A stretch of DNA of 21,000 nt from Actinobacteria bacterium 13_1_20CM_4_69_9 (lineage in GTDB: Bacteria > Actinomycetota > Thermoleophilia > Gaiellales > Gaiellaceae). The notes below the pieces were generated by a model. It did not search any database and was not told the origin of the DNA. It saw only the letters and a program-made list of their open reading frames with translations. This document shows, in pieces, positions 7,913-14,747 of the stretch. The DNA lies in NCBI GenBank assembly GCA_001920085.1, contig MNJC01000122.1:1-21000 (forward strand), written 5' to 3'. A program made the translations under genes and the position numbers. Within the stretch, counting starts at the first letter, position 1; the number at the start of each line of letters is the position of its first letter.

Positions 7913-10418
7913 CCGCGACGGCCTGCTCGCGTGGCAGGCGCCGGGAAACGATCTGCGAGACCCCGTCGGCGCCCATCGTCACGCCGTACAAGATATCCGC
8001 GGCCTCCATCGTTCTCTTCTGATGCGTGATGACGATGAACTGGGTTCGATCGGAGTAGCGCCGCAACAACTCGACGAACCGGCCGATGTTAGTGTCGTCG
8101 AGCGCCGCCTCCACCTCGTCGAGGAGATAGAACGGGCACGGCCGCGCGAGGAACAACGCGAACAGGAACGAGATCGCACCGAGCGCCTTCTCGCCGCCGG
8201 ACAGGAGCGACAGCCGCGTCACCTTCTTGCCCGCCGGCCGGAGCTCGACCTCGATGCCGGGATGCTCGTCCCCCTCCTCCGGCTCGGTCAGGCGCAGGCG
8301 GCCTTCGCCGCCGGGGAAGAGGGTCGACGCGACCTCGGCGAAGTTCGCCTGGACCGCGGCGAACGTCTCCGCAAAGCGCTCGTCGACCGTGCGCGTGAGG
8401 TCGTCGCGCAGCTTTTCCAGTTCGGCGAGGCTCGCCTCGAGATCTCCGCGCTGCGCGGAGAGCTCGACGAGGCGTTCCTTCTCCTGGTCGTACTCCTGCT
8501 TCGCGAGCGGGTTGACCTGGCCGAGGGACTCGCGGCGGCGCTCGAGCCGTTCGACTCGATCGGCGAGCTCCGCACGGTCGTCGCCCTCGGCGGGCTCTGC
8601 CGCCGCTGCCTCGAGCCGGCGGCGGGCCTCGTCGACCTCGGCTTCGACGCGGGCGCGCTCGACGTCGATCGCGCTCAGCCGCTCGCCTGCCTCCGCGGCG
8701 GCGCGCCGCACGTCGACCTCCGCGGCGCCCAGCCGGCGCAGCTCTTCGGCGAGACCCGTCGTGCGCGTCGCGCCGGCGTCCGCGCGCGCTCGCAGCGGCG
8801 CCTCGTGGCGGTCGTGCGTCGCACCTTCGAGCGTCTCGACGAGACGCGCGCTCAGCCGCGCGAGCGTCTCGGTGAGCGGATCGCGCGCTGCGGTGTAGGC
8901 CGCTTCCGGGATCGGCGCCGCGACGCGCGCCTCGAGCTCGTCGACCTCCGCCGCAAGCGCGCGCCGACGCGCCTCGAGCTCGAGCCACACCGCTTCGGCC
9001 GCCTCGCCGGCGAACCAGACCTCGCCGCGCTGCGGGTCGTACCCGAAGCCGTCGGACGTCACCGCCGGAACCGGAGTGTGCAACAACTGCTCCTTCGGCA
9101 CGACCGGTAGCTCCGCGACCACGTCGGCGGGCGGGCGCGTCAGCACGACGACGTTGCCCAGCCCGGCTGCGCGCGCCCGCTCGGCGAGTGCGAGCGCCGC
9201 GCGCGGATCGTCGGCGAAGATCGCCGCAGCGCGATGCGCGAGCGCCGCCGCAACCGCGCGCTCGCTCCCGGGCTGCACGTCGAGCAGCGACAGCGCAAGC
9301 CGTTCTCCGTCCTCCGCGAGCGCGCGCGCTGCGGGGGGAAGGCCCTCGCGTTCGGCGAGCGCGCGCTCCAGCGTCTGCAGGCGCTCGCGCGCCACACGTG
9401 CCTGGTCGCGCAGCGACTCGCGCTCCGCGCGGACGCGGGCGTCGAGCACGCGGCGCGGCCGCGCAAGCTCGGCGCGGAGCCCGTCTCGCAGAGACTGCGC
9501 GCTCTCGCGTCGCAGCTCGAGCCGCTCGCGTGCGCTGCGCAGCCGGTACAGCATCGCCGTCGCCTGCTCGCGTCGTCCGGCTGCATCAGCGAGCTCCTCT
9601 TCCGCCCGCCGGCGCTCTTCGAGCAGCGCATCGAGCTTCTCGTCGGCGTGCCTGCGTGCGAGCACCGCCGCGGTGCGGCGCCCCTCGCCGTCCTCCAGGC
9701 GTTCGCCGAGCTCCGCCAGGTCGAGCTCGGCGACTCGCGCGCGGAGCGACGCGATCTCTCCGCGAAGCTTCTCGGCCCGTTCCGCCGCCGTCGCCTGCAG
9801 CGCGAGCGGTCGCAGCCGCTTCTTCACCTCGGCCTCGACGTCGCGCGCGCGCTCGACCTGAATCGCGACGCGGGCGAGCTTGAGCTCGGCGCGATGCTTG
9901 CGCCGCTTGAAGCGTCCGAGGCCGGCCGCCTCCTCGAGCAGCTGCCGTCGTTCCTCCGGCTTCGATCCCAGGATCTCCTCGACCTTGCCCTGGCCGATGA
10001 TCGAGTGCATCCCGCCGCCGAGCCCGAGATCGGCGAGCAGCTCGACGAGGTCGATGCGGCGAACGGCGGTCCGGTTGAGCAGGTACTGGCCCTCGCCGCC
10101 GCGATGGAGCCGCCGCGCGACGGAAAGCTCGGTGTACGGCACCGGCCCTTCGCCGGCCGGGTTGTCGAACAGGAGCTCGACCTCGCAGAAGTCCTCGGGC
10201 GAGCGGCCGCCGCCGCCGGCAAAGATCACGTCGTCCGGCTTCTCGGCGCGGAGCTCCGAGGGCGCCATCGAGCCCGCCGCCCACACGATCGCGTCGGCGA
10301 CGTTGGACTTCCCCGAGCCGTTCGGGCCGACGACGACGGCGACTCCGGGCTCCAGGCGGACCTCGACCGGCTCGGGGAACGACTTGAAGCCGCGCAGCTT
10401 GATGGCGCGAAGGTGCAT
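7902..10418 (-). CDS. smc: Chromosome segregation ATPase SMC, compact short-arm form
   Basis: The condensin-type ATPase that organises and segregates chromosomes. The head halves are complete: Walker A GPNGSGKS (31-38), Q-loop MHSIIGQGKVEEIL (137-150), signature LSLLSGGEKAL (from about 736), Walker B FYLLDEVEAALDD (about 763-775) and the switch His in VITHQ. The hinge is recognisable at about 360-478 (SLLDVQPGSERAVAAAL; VTSDGFGYDPQRGEVWFAG) but shorter than usual. The coiled-coil arms are about 165-358 and 478-665, roughly 190 residues each, against about 330 in Bacillus SMC, so the total is 838 rather than nearly 1,190 residues. The frame is uninterrupted and repeats look natural. ATG 10418 gives MHLRAIKLRGFKSF, the canonical start. 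No clear Shine-Dalgarno is seen. It is coupled downstream to ftsY. Confidence 0.95.
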   Translation of the reverse strand: MHLRAIKLRGFKSFPEPVEVRLEPGVAVVVGPNGSGKSNVADAIVWAAGSMAPSELRAEKPDDVIFAGGGGRSPEDFCEVELLFDNPAGEGPVPYTELSVARRLHRGGEGQYLLNRTAVRRIDLVELLADLGLGGGMHSIIGQGKVEEILGSKPEERRQLLEEAAGLGRFKRRKHRAELKLARVAIQVERARDVEAEVKKRLRPLALQATAAERAEKLRGEIASLRARVAELDLAELGERLEDGEGRRTAAVLARRHADEKLDALLEERRRAEEELADAAGRREQATAMLYRLRSARERLELRRESAQSLRDGLRAELARPRRVLDARVRAERESLRDQARVARERLQTLERALAEREGLPPAARALAEDGERLALSLLDVQPGSERAVAAALAHRAAAIFADDPRAALALAERARAAGLGNVVVLTRPPADVVAELPVVPKEQLLHTPVPAVTSDGFGYDPQRGEVWFAGEAAEAVWLELEARRRALAAEVDELEARVAAPIPEAAYTAARDPLTETLARLSARLVETLEGATHDRHEAPLRARADAGATRTTGLAEELRRLGAAEVDVRRAAAEAGERLSAIDVERARVEAEVDEARRRLEAAAAEPAEGDDRAELADRVERLERRRESLGQVNPLAKQEYDQEKERLVELSAQRGDLEASLAELEKLRDDLTRTVDERFAETFAAVQANFAEVASTLFPGGEGRLRLTEPEEGDEHPGIEVELRPAGKKVTRLSLLSGGEKALGAISFLFALFLARPCPFYLLDEVEAALDDTNIGRFVELLRRYSDRTQFIVITHQKRTMEAADILYGVTMGADGVSQIVSRRLPREQAVAVAS

Positions 10419-10466
10419 GCGCCGGGGAGGCTAGCGCGGCGCCCGGACTACGTGACTAGGCCTCGG

Positions 10467-10625
10467 TCAAGCCTCCTGGGCCATGTCGAGGATCTGGCCG
10501 CGGGACATCGTCCCGACCATCTCCGGATGCTTGTCCTGCATGTGGGCCTCGACGTTGGTGACGAGCTCGTCGTCCGTTTCGCCGCGGACGGTCTCGCCGC
10601 ACGGGCAATTGACCTGCTTGGCCAT
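10467..10625 (-). CDS. DUF1059 small protein (52 residues)
   Basis: ATG 10625 is preceded by a good ribosome site (GGAAAGGAG, plus-strand positions 10631-10639). The protein MAKQVNCPCGETVRGETDDE shows the DUF1059 pattern: a CPCG cysteine pair near the N-terminus, the RGETDDELV stretch, a helix containing EAHMQDKHPEM, and a final ILDMAQEA helix. The two cysteines and His residues suggest a possible metal site, but the function of this family is unknown. It lies between a DUF4242 gene and smc on the same strand. Confidence 0.9.
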   Translation of the reverse strand: MAKQVNCPCGETVRGETDDELVTNVEAHMQDKHPEMVGTMSRGQILDMAQEA

Positions 10626-10655
10626 CTCGGCTCCTTTCCGGTGGGAAAGGCGAGT

Positions 10656-10940
10656 CTAGGCCGGATCGGCTCTGACGAGGACGGTGTCGACCACCTTCAA
10701 GACCTCGTCGGCCGGGAGGCCTGCCCGCGTCGCGTGCTCGGCGACTTTCTCCGCGCTCGTGCCCTGGTAGATGCAGATGGTGCCGAGCGTGCCACCCTCC
10801 TCTTCGACGACGTAGCTGCGGATCCAGCTGATGTCGTCGCCCATCTCTTCGTCGCCGACGTGTCGCGAGCGCTCCGCAGCCTCTTGCAGCTCTGCCGGCG
10901 AACGCCAGCCTTCACGGCGGCGTATGACGTAAGTGTCCAT
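10656..10940 (-). CDS. DUF4242 (SCO4226-like) small protein
   Basis: A 94-residue protein beginning MDTYVIRRREGWRSPAELQE. Conserved stretches are WIRSYVVEEEGGTLGTICIY and the C-terminal GLPADEVLKVVDTVLVRADP, typical of DUF4242, a ferredoxin-like alpha/beta family. The Streptomyces member SCO4226 has been described as nickel-binding; whether this one binds metal cannot be told from sequence. It starts 35 bases after the rnc stop and has no strong Shine-Dalgarno. In many actinobacteria the DNA glycosylase gene mutM sits between rnc and smc; here this gene and DUF1059 occupy that place. Confidence 0.88.
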   Translation of the reverse strand: MDTYVIRRREGWRSPAELQEAAERSRHVGDEEMGDDISWIRSYVVEEEGGTLGTICIYQGTSAEKVAEHATRAGLPADEVLKVVDTVLVRADPA

Positions 10941-10975
10941 GGGTCACACGACGCGCGCGGCGCGTGCGATCTTCC

Positions 10976-11527
10976 CTAGCCCGCCGGGATCTCGACGCCG
11001 AGCTTCGCCAGCGCCTGCTTCGCAGCCTCCTGCTCCGCGGCTTTCTTCGACTCGCCGGCTCCCTCGCCGAGCTGCTCCCCGTCGATCACCGCGGCGCAGC
11101 GGAAGCGGCGATTGTGCGGCGGCCCCTCGACGTCGAGCACGGAATAGTTGACCGACTGGCCGCGGCGCGCGAGCGCCTCCTGCAGCTCCGTCTTGTAGTG
11201 CAGCGCCGCCAGGACGTTTCGGTTGTGCGCGAGCCGATGCAGCTCGTCGTCGGGGATGTCGGCGCCGCGCTGCTCGAGGCGCTCGCCGAGCCCGAGCTGA
11301 CGTGCGACGACGGCGCAGCTCGCCCGGGACACGACGTGCGACCGGATCTTCGCGAGCCGGCCCTCGCTGAAGTCCGGGTAGCGCTCGTACAGCTCGCGTG
11401 CGATCGCGAGCTCGAGCACGCTGTCGCCGAGGAACTCCAGGCGCTCGTAGGACGACGCGCGGTTGGACGCCCAGGACGCGTGCGTGTAGACCTGGTCTGC
11501 CCGCGCGCCGGGCAGGTTCTCGATCAG
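10976..11527 (-). CDS. rnc: Ribonuclease III, lacking the second catalytic helix; start codon unclear
   Basis: RNase III cuts double-stranded RNA in rRNA and mRNA processing. Present are VYTHASW, the signature ERLEFLGDSVLELA with its catalytic Glu/Asp, the helix GRLAKIRSHVVSRASCAVVA, and a full dsRNA-binding domain starting HYKTELQEALARRG with EGPPHNRRF and SKKAAEQEAAKQAL. Between NRNVLAAL and HYKTELQ about 40 residues expected from the family are absent. These include the helix holding the second acidic pair (E. coli D114/E117 region) and the following two helices. The sequence stays in frame across the gap. No ATG, GTG or TTG precedes the signature: the frame is open upstream into acpP without one, and the first GTG (11419) lies inside the catalytic motif. 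I placed the start at CTG 11527 (after GCGGAG) only as a best guess. Confidence 0.85.
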   Translation of the reverse strand: MIENLPGARADQVYTHASWASNRASSYERLEFLGDSVLELAIARELYERYPDFSEGRLAKIRSHVVSRASCAVVARQLGLGERLEQRGADIPDDELHRLAHNRNVLAALHYKTELQEALARRGQSVNYSVLDVEGPPHNRRFRCAAVIDGEQLGEGAGESKKAAEQEAAKQALAKLGVEIPAG

Positions 11528-11561
11528 CTCCGCGAGCGGGGTGACGTCCCCGCGGGGGGCG

Positions 11562-11807
11562 CTACTGGTGTGACGAGACGTAGTCGACGGCCTGGCCGAC
11601 GGTCTGAATCTTCTGCGCGTCCTCGTCGGAGATCTTGATCCCGAACTGGTCCTCGAGCTCCATGATCAACTCGACGAGATCGAGCGAGTCCGCGTCGAGG
11701 TCCTCCTGGAAGGACGCGTCCTCTGTGATCTCGCCCTCGTCGACACCGAGCTGCTCGGTCAGAACTTCCTTTACTCGCTCGAAGACTTCCTCGCGCGACG
11801 CTGCCAT
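11562..11807 (-). CDS. acpP: Acyl carrier protein
   Basis: An 81-residue acidic carrier protein of fatty acid synthesis. The phosphopantetheine attachment Ser is in LDADSLDLVELIMELE (about residues 38-53), followed by the usual FGIKISDEDAQKIQTVG. Length and helix pattern match type II ACP. GAGGTGAC just before ATG 11807 is a strong ribosome site; it overlaps the plsX stop, so acpP is translated with plsX. The rnc frame begins within about 40 bases downstream. Confidence 0.96.
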   Translation of the reverse strand: MAASREEVFERVKEVLTEQLGVDEGEITEDASFQEDLDADSLDLVELIMELEDQFGIKISDEDAQKIQTVGQAVDYVSSHQ

Positions 11808-11813
11808 GTCACC

Positions 11814-12812
11814 TCACGTGGGGGTCGGGGTCGTAGTGGCCGCGGACTCTAACACGGTGTTCCCGACGCGCTGCGCCAGCCGTCCGACGACGTCGTGCTC
11901 CACTCCGCGCGCGGCAAGGCGGACCGCGTTGGCGATCGCCCGCCGCGAGGAGTTGCCGTGCGCGATCACGGCGAGGCCGCGCAGGCCGAGCAGGTAAGCG
12001 CCGCCGTAGGTGTCAGGGTCGAGGCGGTTCCGCAGGCGCCGCGCCGCCGGCCGGATCAGCAGGCCGCCGAGCTTGCCCCGTGTCGTGGCGGTGATCTCCT
12101 CGCGCAGGGCATCGAGCAGGTTCCGGATCGTGCCCTCGAGCAGCTTCAGGGCGACGTTGCCGGTGAAGCCGTCCGTCACGACGACGTCCGCGCCGCCGCG
12201 CAGGAGATCCCGTCCCTCCGTGTTGCCGGCGAAGTTGAGGTCGCTCGCGGCGAGCAGCTCGTGCGCCTCGAGCGTCAGCTGGTTGCCCTTCTCCGGCTCC
12301 TCGCCGATGGACAGAAGCCTGATCTCGGGATTCCGCACGTCGAGGATCTCCTCGGCGAACACCGCCCCCATGTGCGCGAACTGGAGCAGGTCCTCGGGCC
12401 GCGCGTCGGCGTTCGCGCCGGAGTCGAGCAGGACGGAGACGCCGTCGCGCGACGGGATCGTCACGGCGATCGCCGGCCGGCGGACTCCGGCCAGTCGCCG
12501 GATCTCGAGCAGGCACGCAGCCAGCATCGCGCCGGTGTTGCCCGCTGAGACGACCGCCTGCGCCTTCCCTTCACGCACCGCACGGCAGGCCACGACGAGC
12601 GAGCTGTCGGGCTTCGTGCGGACGGCGTCGGTGGGCCTCTCGTCCATCCCGACGACGTCGCGCGCCTCGATCAGCTCGAGCCCTCGAGTGTCGAGATCGG
12701 GCGGGCCGACGAGCACGGGCGCGACGGTCTCGGACCGCGCCTCGAGCGCGCCCGCGACGAATTCCTCCGGACCGCGATCCCCGCCCATCGCGTCGACCGC
12801 GATGCGGATCAC
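11814..12812 (-). CDS. plsX: Phosphate acyltransferase PlsX
   Basis: PlsX converts acyl-ACP to acyl-phosphate, the first donor for phospholipid synthesis with PlsY. The 332-residue protein has the full family length and signatures: MIRIAVDAMGGDRGP at the N-terminus, AVVSAGNTGAMLAACL (about 86-101), VLLDSGANADARPEDL, and GADVVVTDGFTGNVALKLLEG, ending with AYLLGLRGLAVIAHGNSSRRAI. It is a soluble peripheral membrane enzyme. The last dozen residues are a low-complexity Thr/Pro tail. It sits between rpmF (4 bases upstream) and acpP (6 bases downstream), the classic rpmF-plsX-acpP arrangement. Confidence 0.97.
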   Translation of the reverse strand: MIRIAVDAMGGDRGPEEFVAGALEARSETVAPVLVGPPDLDTRGLELIEARDVVGMDERPTDAVRTKPDSSLVVACRAVREGKAQAVVSAGNTGAMLAACLLEIRRLAGVRRPAIAVTIPSRDGVSVLLDSGANADARPEDLLQFAHMGAVFAEEILDVRNPEIRLLSIGEEPEKGNQLTLEAHELLAASDLNFAGNTEGRDLLRGGADVVVTDGFTGNVALKLLEGTIRNLLDALREEITATTRGKLGGLLIRPAARRLRNRLDPDTYGGAYLLGLRGLAVIAHGNSSRRAIANAVRLAARGVEHDVVGRLAQRVGNTVLESAATTTPTPT

Positions 12813-12816
12813 GTCG

Positions 12817-13005
12817 CTAGGGAGCCTGGGTGCTGAGCGGCTCGATGTCGCGGCCGCGGTACGTGTGGCACCGTGGGCACATGCGATGCGGCCGCTTCGG
12901 ACTGCCGCACTGCGGGCAGACGTTCAGGCGCGGCGCCTCGATCCCGTGCTGCGCGCGGCGCTTGTCGCGGCGCGCCTTCGAGGTTTTCTTCTTTGGGACG
13001 GCCAT
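12817..13005 (-). CDS. rpmF: Large-subunit ribosomal protein bL32
   Basis: A 62-residue ribosomal protein starting MAVPKKKTSKARRDKRRAQH, the invariant bL32 opening. Two CxxC pairs (NVCPQCGSPK and RMCPRCHTYRG) form the zinc ribbon, so this is the zinc-binding (C+) form. A short tail ends in STQAP. ATG 13005 lies nine bases after a TACACT -10-like box, giving an almost leaderless mRNA for the rpmF-plsX-acpP unit. yceD, which usually sits immediately upstream of rpmF, is 1.7 kb away here. Confidence 0.97.
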   Translation of the reverse strand: MAVPKKKTSKARRDKRRAQHGIEAPRLNVCPQCGSPKRPHRMCPRCHTYRGRDIEPLSTQAP

Positions 13006-13014
13006 GGACGCCGC

Positions 13015-13020
13015 AGTGTA
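13015..13020 (-). promoter_or_regulatory. -10 element of rpmF (TACACT)
   Basis: On the minus strand TACACT precedes ATG 13005 by nine bases. It is the same hexamer as before ffh and the second cyclase gene. Its expected -35 zone overlaps the -10 of the divergent DUF402 gene. Promoter function is inferred from position and sequence only. Confidence 0.5.
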
Positions 13021-13039
13021 GCGGTCGCACGGCGGGCAC

Positions 13040-13045
13040 TACGCT
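13040..13045 (+). promoter_or_regulatory. -10 element of the DUF402 gene (TACGCT)
   Basis: TACGCT fits TANNNT and is followed by seven bases and then GTG 13053, consistent with leaderless transcription. Only 19 bases separate it from the opposed -10 of rpmF, so the two promoters would share DNA. Confidence 0.45.
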
Positions 13046-13052
13046 GCCGCGA

Positions 13053-13655
13053 GTGCGTTGGGAAAGCGGCGAGATCGTCCCCTGGCGAGAGGTGTGGGGC
13101 GGGCGAGCTTGGCTCGTGATGCCCGTGCGCGTGGTCGAGGACAGGCCCGATCTCCTCGCCGTGTACCTCTCGTCGCAGACGCAGCTCGGCTTCCCGGCCG
13201 GAAGCTGGCCGTGGCCGGGCGGCCATCCCTGGAATCGCGGCAGCGACACCCGCTGGCGCGGACACGGCGTGTTGTCGCTGCACCGCCCGGGCGGGCGCCA
13301 CGCGATCTGGGTCTTCTGGTTCGGAGAGAAGCGCGAGTTTCGTGGGTGGTACGTCAACCTCGCGGAGCCGATTCGCCGCACAGCTCGCGGCTTCGACACG
13401 TGTGACCAGGAGCTCGACGTCTGGATCCGTCCGGACGGGAGCTGGGAGCTCAAGGACGACGAGCTGCTCGACGGTTGGGTGGAGCGCGGTCGCTGGACCG
13501 CAGAGGAGGTCCGCGCGATTCGTGCCGAGGGTGCACGAGTCGTCGCCGACGTCGAGGCCGGCCGTCAGTGGTGGTCGGACGAGTGGGCGGAGTGGACGCC
13601 GGATCCGTCCTGGACGGGCGTCGACCTGCCTCCCGGTTGGGACGACGCCCCTTGA
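13053..13655 (+). CDS. DUF402 domain protein
   Basis: A 200-residue protein starting at GTG 13053 (VRWESGEIVPWREVW). The DUF402 core is clear: AWLVMPVRVVEDRPDLLAVY, then HAIWVFWFGEKREFRGWYVN, DTCDQELDVWI, and WELKDDELL with the acidic Lys-Asp-Asp-Glu metal-site motif. Some DUF402 relatives are nucleoside di/triphosphate phosphatases, and others bind or act in RNA metabolism; which applies here is not decidable. Tryptophan-rich segments (WPWPGGHPW; WWSDEWAEW) are typical of the actinobacterial subgroup. It is divergent from rpmF and convergent with the secreted protein gene ending at 13669. Confidence 0.88.
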   Translation: MRWESGEIVPWREVWGGRAWLVMPVRVVEDRPDLLAVYLSSQTQLGFPAGSWPWPGGHPWNRGSDTRWRGHGVLSLHRPGGRHAIWVFWFGEKREFRGWYVNLAEPIRRTARGFDTCDQELDVWIRPDGSWELKDDELLDGWVERGRWTAEEVRAIRAEGARVVADVEAGRQWWSDEWAEWTPDPSWTGVDLPPGWDDAP

Positions 13656-13668
13656 GACGCTGCGTCGA

Positions 13669-14397
13669 CTACCCGTGCGCGAACGGAAACAGCCGTTCGC
13701 TCCGCGCCCACTGGCTCCCCTGGTACGTCCCACGGAATGCATTCGCGAGCGCGAACGCCGGCCGGCCGTGCGCGTCTTCGGCCTCGAAGTAGAAGCCCTC
13801 GAACCTGAAAGCGCTCGCCGGGCCCTCGAGAAATGCGCGGATCGCGCCGGCCGCATGCGCGAGCCGCAGCGGATCGGCCGTCCGCACGACGATCAGGGGC
13901 GCGCCTTGAAGCGGATGGAGATAGCGCCCGTCGACGACTCGGAAATGCCACCGGTCCGCGGCGTCGACCAGGCGCCGGCGGAAACTTCCCTCCGGCGGGG
14001 TCGGGAAGTGCTGCAGATACGGATACGTGGCGTCGGGCGTGCCATGCTTGCCGTCGAGGCCGAACCAGCCCCAGAGGAGCGGAGCGCGCGCAGCGCAGAG
14101 CATGTCGCGCAGGGCGCCGGCGACGAGCGTCTGCTCCCACGCGAGCCGTAACCGCTGCGCGCCGCGCACTCGCGGGCTGCCGAACCCGAGCAGCGGCAGA
14201 TTGCCGTCGTGCTCGATCCGCGCCCGAATCAGCGAGCGGTCGCCGAAACGCCCCACGATCGTGCGCAAAAGCCGCTGCGGCGTCTGACGCGTGATCGTGA
14301 ACGGCACGGTCGGCGCCGCCCGCATGACCTGGCCGGTCGCGCCGGGTGGCGAGCAAGGCAGGACGGCCGCCGCGAGCAGCGCTGCGACGAGCGTCAT
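13669..14397 (-). CDS. Secreted protein of unknown function
   Basis: I do not recognise the family. ATG 14397 overlaps the TGA of the NUDIX gene in ATGA, which decides the start and implies coupled translation. The first 20 or so residues (MTLVAALLAAAVLPCSPPGA) are a hydrophobic signal peptide; the Cys at about 15 does not sit in a good lipobox. The mature protein of about 220 residues has LRLAWEQTLVAGALRDMLCAA, a Trp-rich LLWGWFGLDG, YPYLQHFPTPPEGSF, and a final FEGFYFEAEDAHGRPAFALA, a probable alpha/beta fold. No enzymatic motif is seen. Confidence 0.72.
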   Translation of the reverse strand: MTLVAALLAAAVLPCSPPGATGQVMRAAPTVPFTITRQTPQRLLRTIVGRFGDRSLIRARIEHDGNLPLLGFGSPRVRGAQRLRLAWEQTLVAGALRDMLCAARAPLLWGWFGLDGKHGTPDATYPYLQHFPTPPEGSFRRRLVDAADRWHFRVVDGRYLHPLQGAPLIVVRTADPLRLAHAAGAIRAFLEGPASAFRFEGFYFEAEDAHGRPAFALANAFRGTYQGSQWARSERLFPFAHG

Positions 14398-14747
14398 CCG
14401 CCCGTCAGGATCGCGGCGAGCGCACGCGGGCGCACGTCGTAGTGCGGGAGCTCGGCGAGCTCCATCCATGTCGGCTCGTCCGTGCCGGTGCCGAGCCGGC
14501 CGCCGACGACGACCGCCGAGTAGTAGTGCGCGGTCTGGCCGCGGAACTCCTCGATCAGCAGGCGCGGGCCGAGCACGACCTCCACGCCGAGCTCCTCCTG
14601 CGCCTCGCGGACCGCGGTGTCCGCGGGCTGCTCGCCCGCACGGATGTCGCCGCCGGGAAAGTCGAAGTACGTATGCCCCTCGCGCACGCGGCGGATCAAC
14701 GCGACACGACGCTCGTCGCGGAGGACCACAGCTGCGAAACCGGTCAA
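14394..14747 (-). CDS. NUDIX hydrolase
   Basis: A 117-residue single NUDIX domain. The box fits GX5EX7REUXEEXGU exactly in GDIRAGEQPADTAVREAQ followed by EELGV (about residues 33-55). Such enzymes hydrolyse nucleoside diphosphates linked to other groups; the substrate is not predictable here. The start is TTG 14747, whose bases overlap the yceD stop (TTGA), and the stop overlaps the next gene, so yceD, this gene and the secreted protein gene form a tightly coupled unit. The downstream segment EEFRGQTAHYYSAVVVGG provides the second half of the fold. Confidence 0.92.
   Translation of the reverse strand: MTGFAAVVLRDERRVALIRRVREGHTYFDFPGGDIRAGEQPADTAVREAQEELGVEVVLGPRLLIEEFRGQTAHYYSAVVVGGRLGTGTDEPTWMELAELPHYDVRPRALAAILTGG

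Noticed and set aside
10951..10965. GC-only hairpin (ACGCGC-GCG-GCGCGT) after rnc as a terminator
   Set aside because: Only a 6-bp stem with a 3-base loop and no T-run; such palindromes are frequent in this base composition.
9234..10979. Long plus-strand open frame opposite smc
   Set aside because: Low-complexity, Leu/Arg/Glu-rich antisense of SMC with no recognisable motif; high GC makes such frames common.
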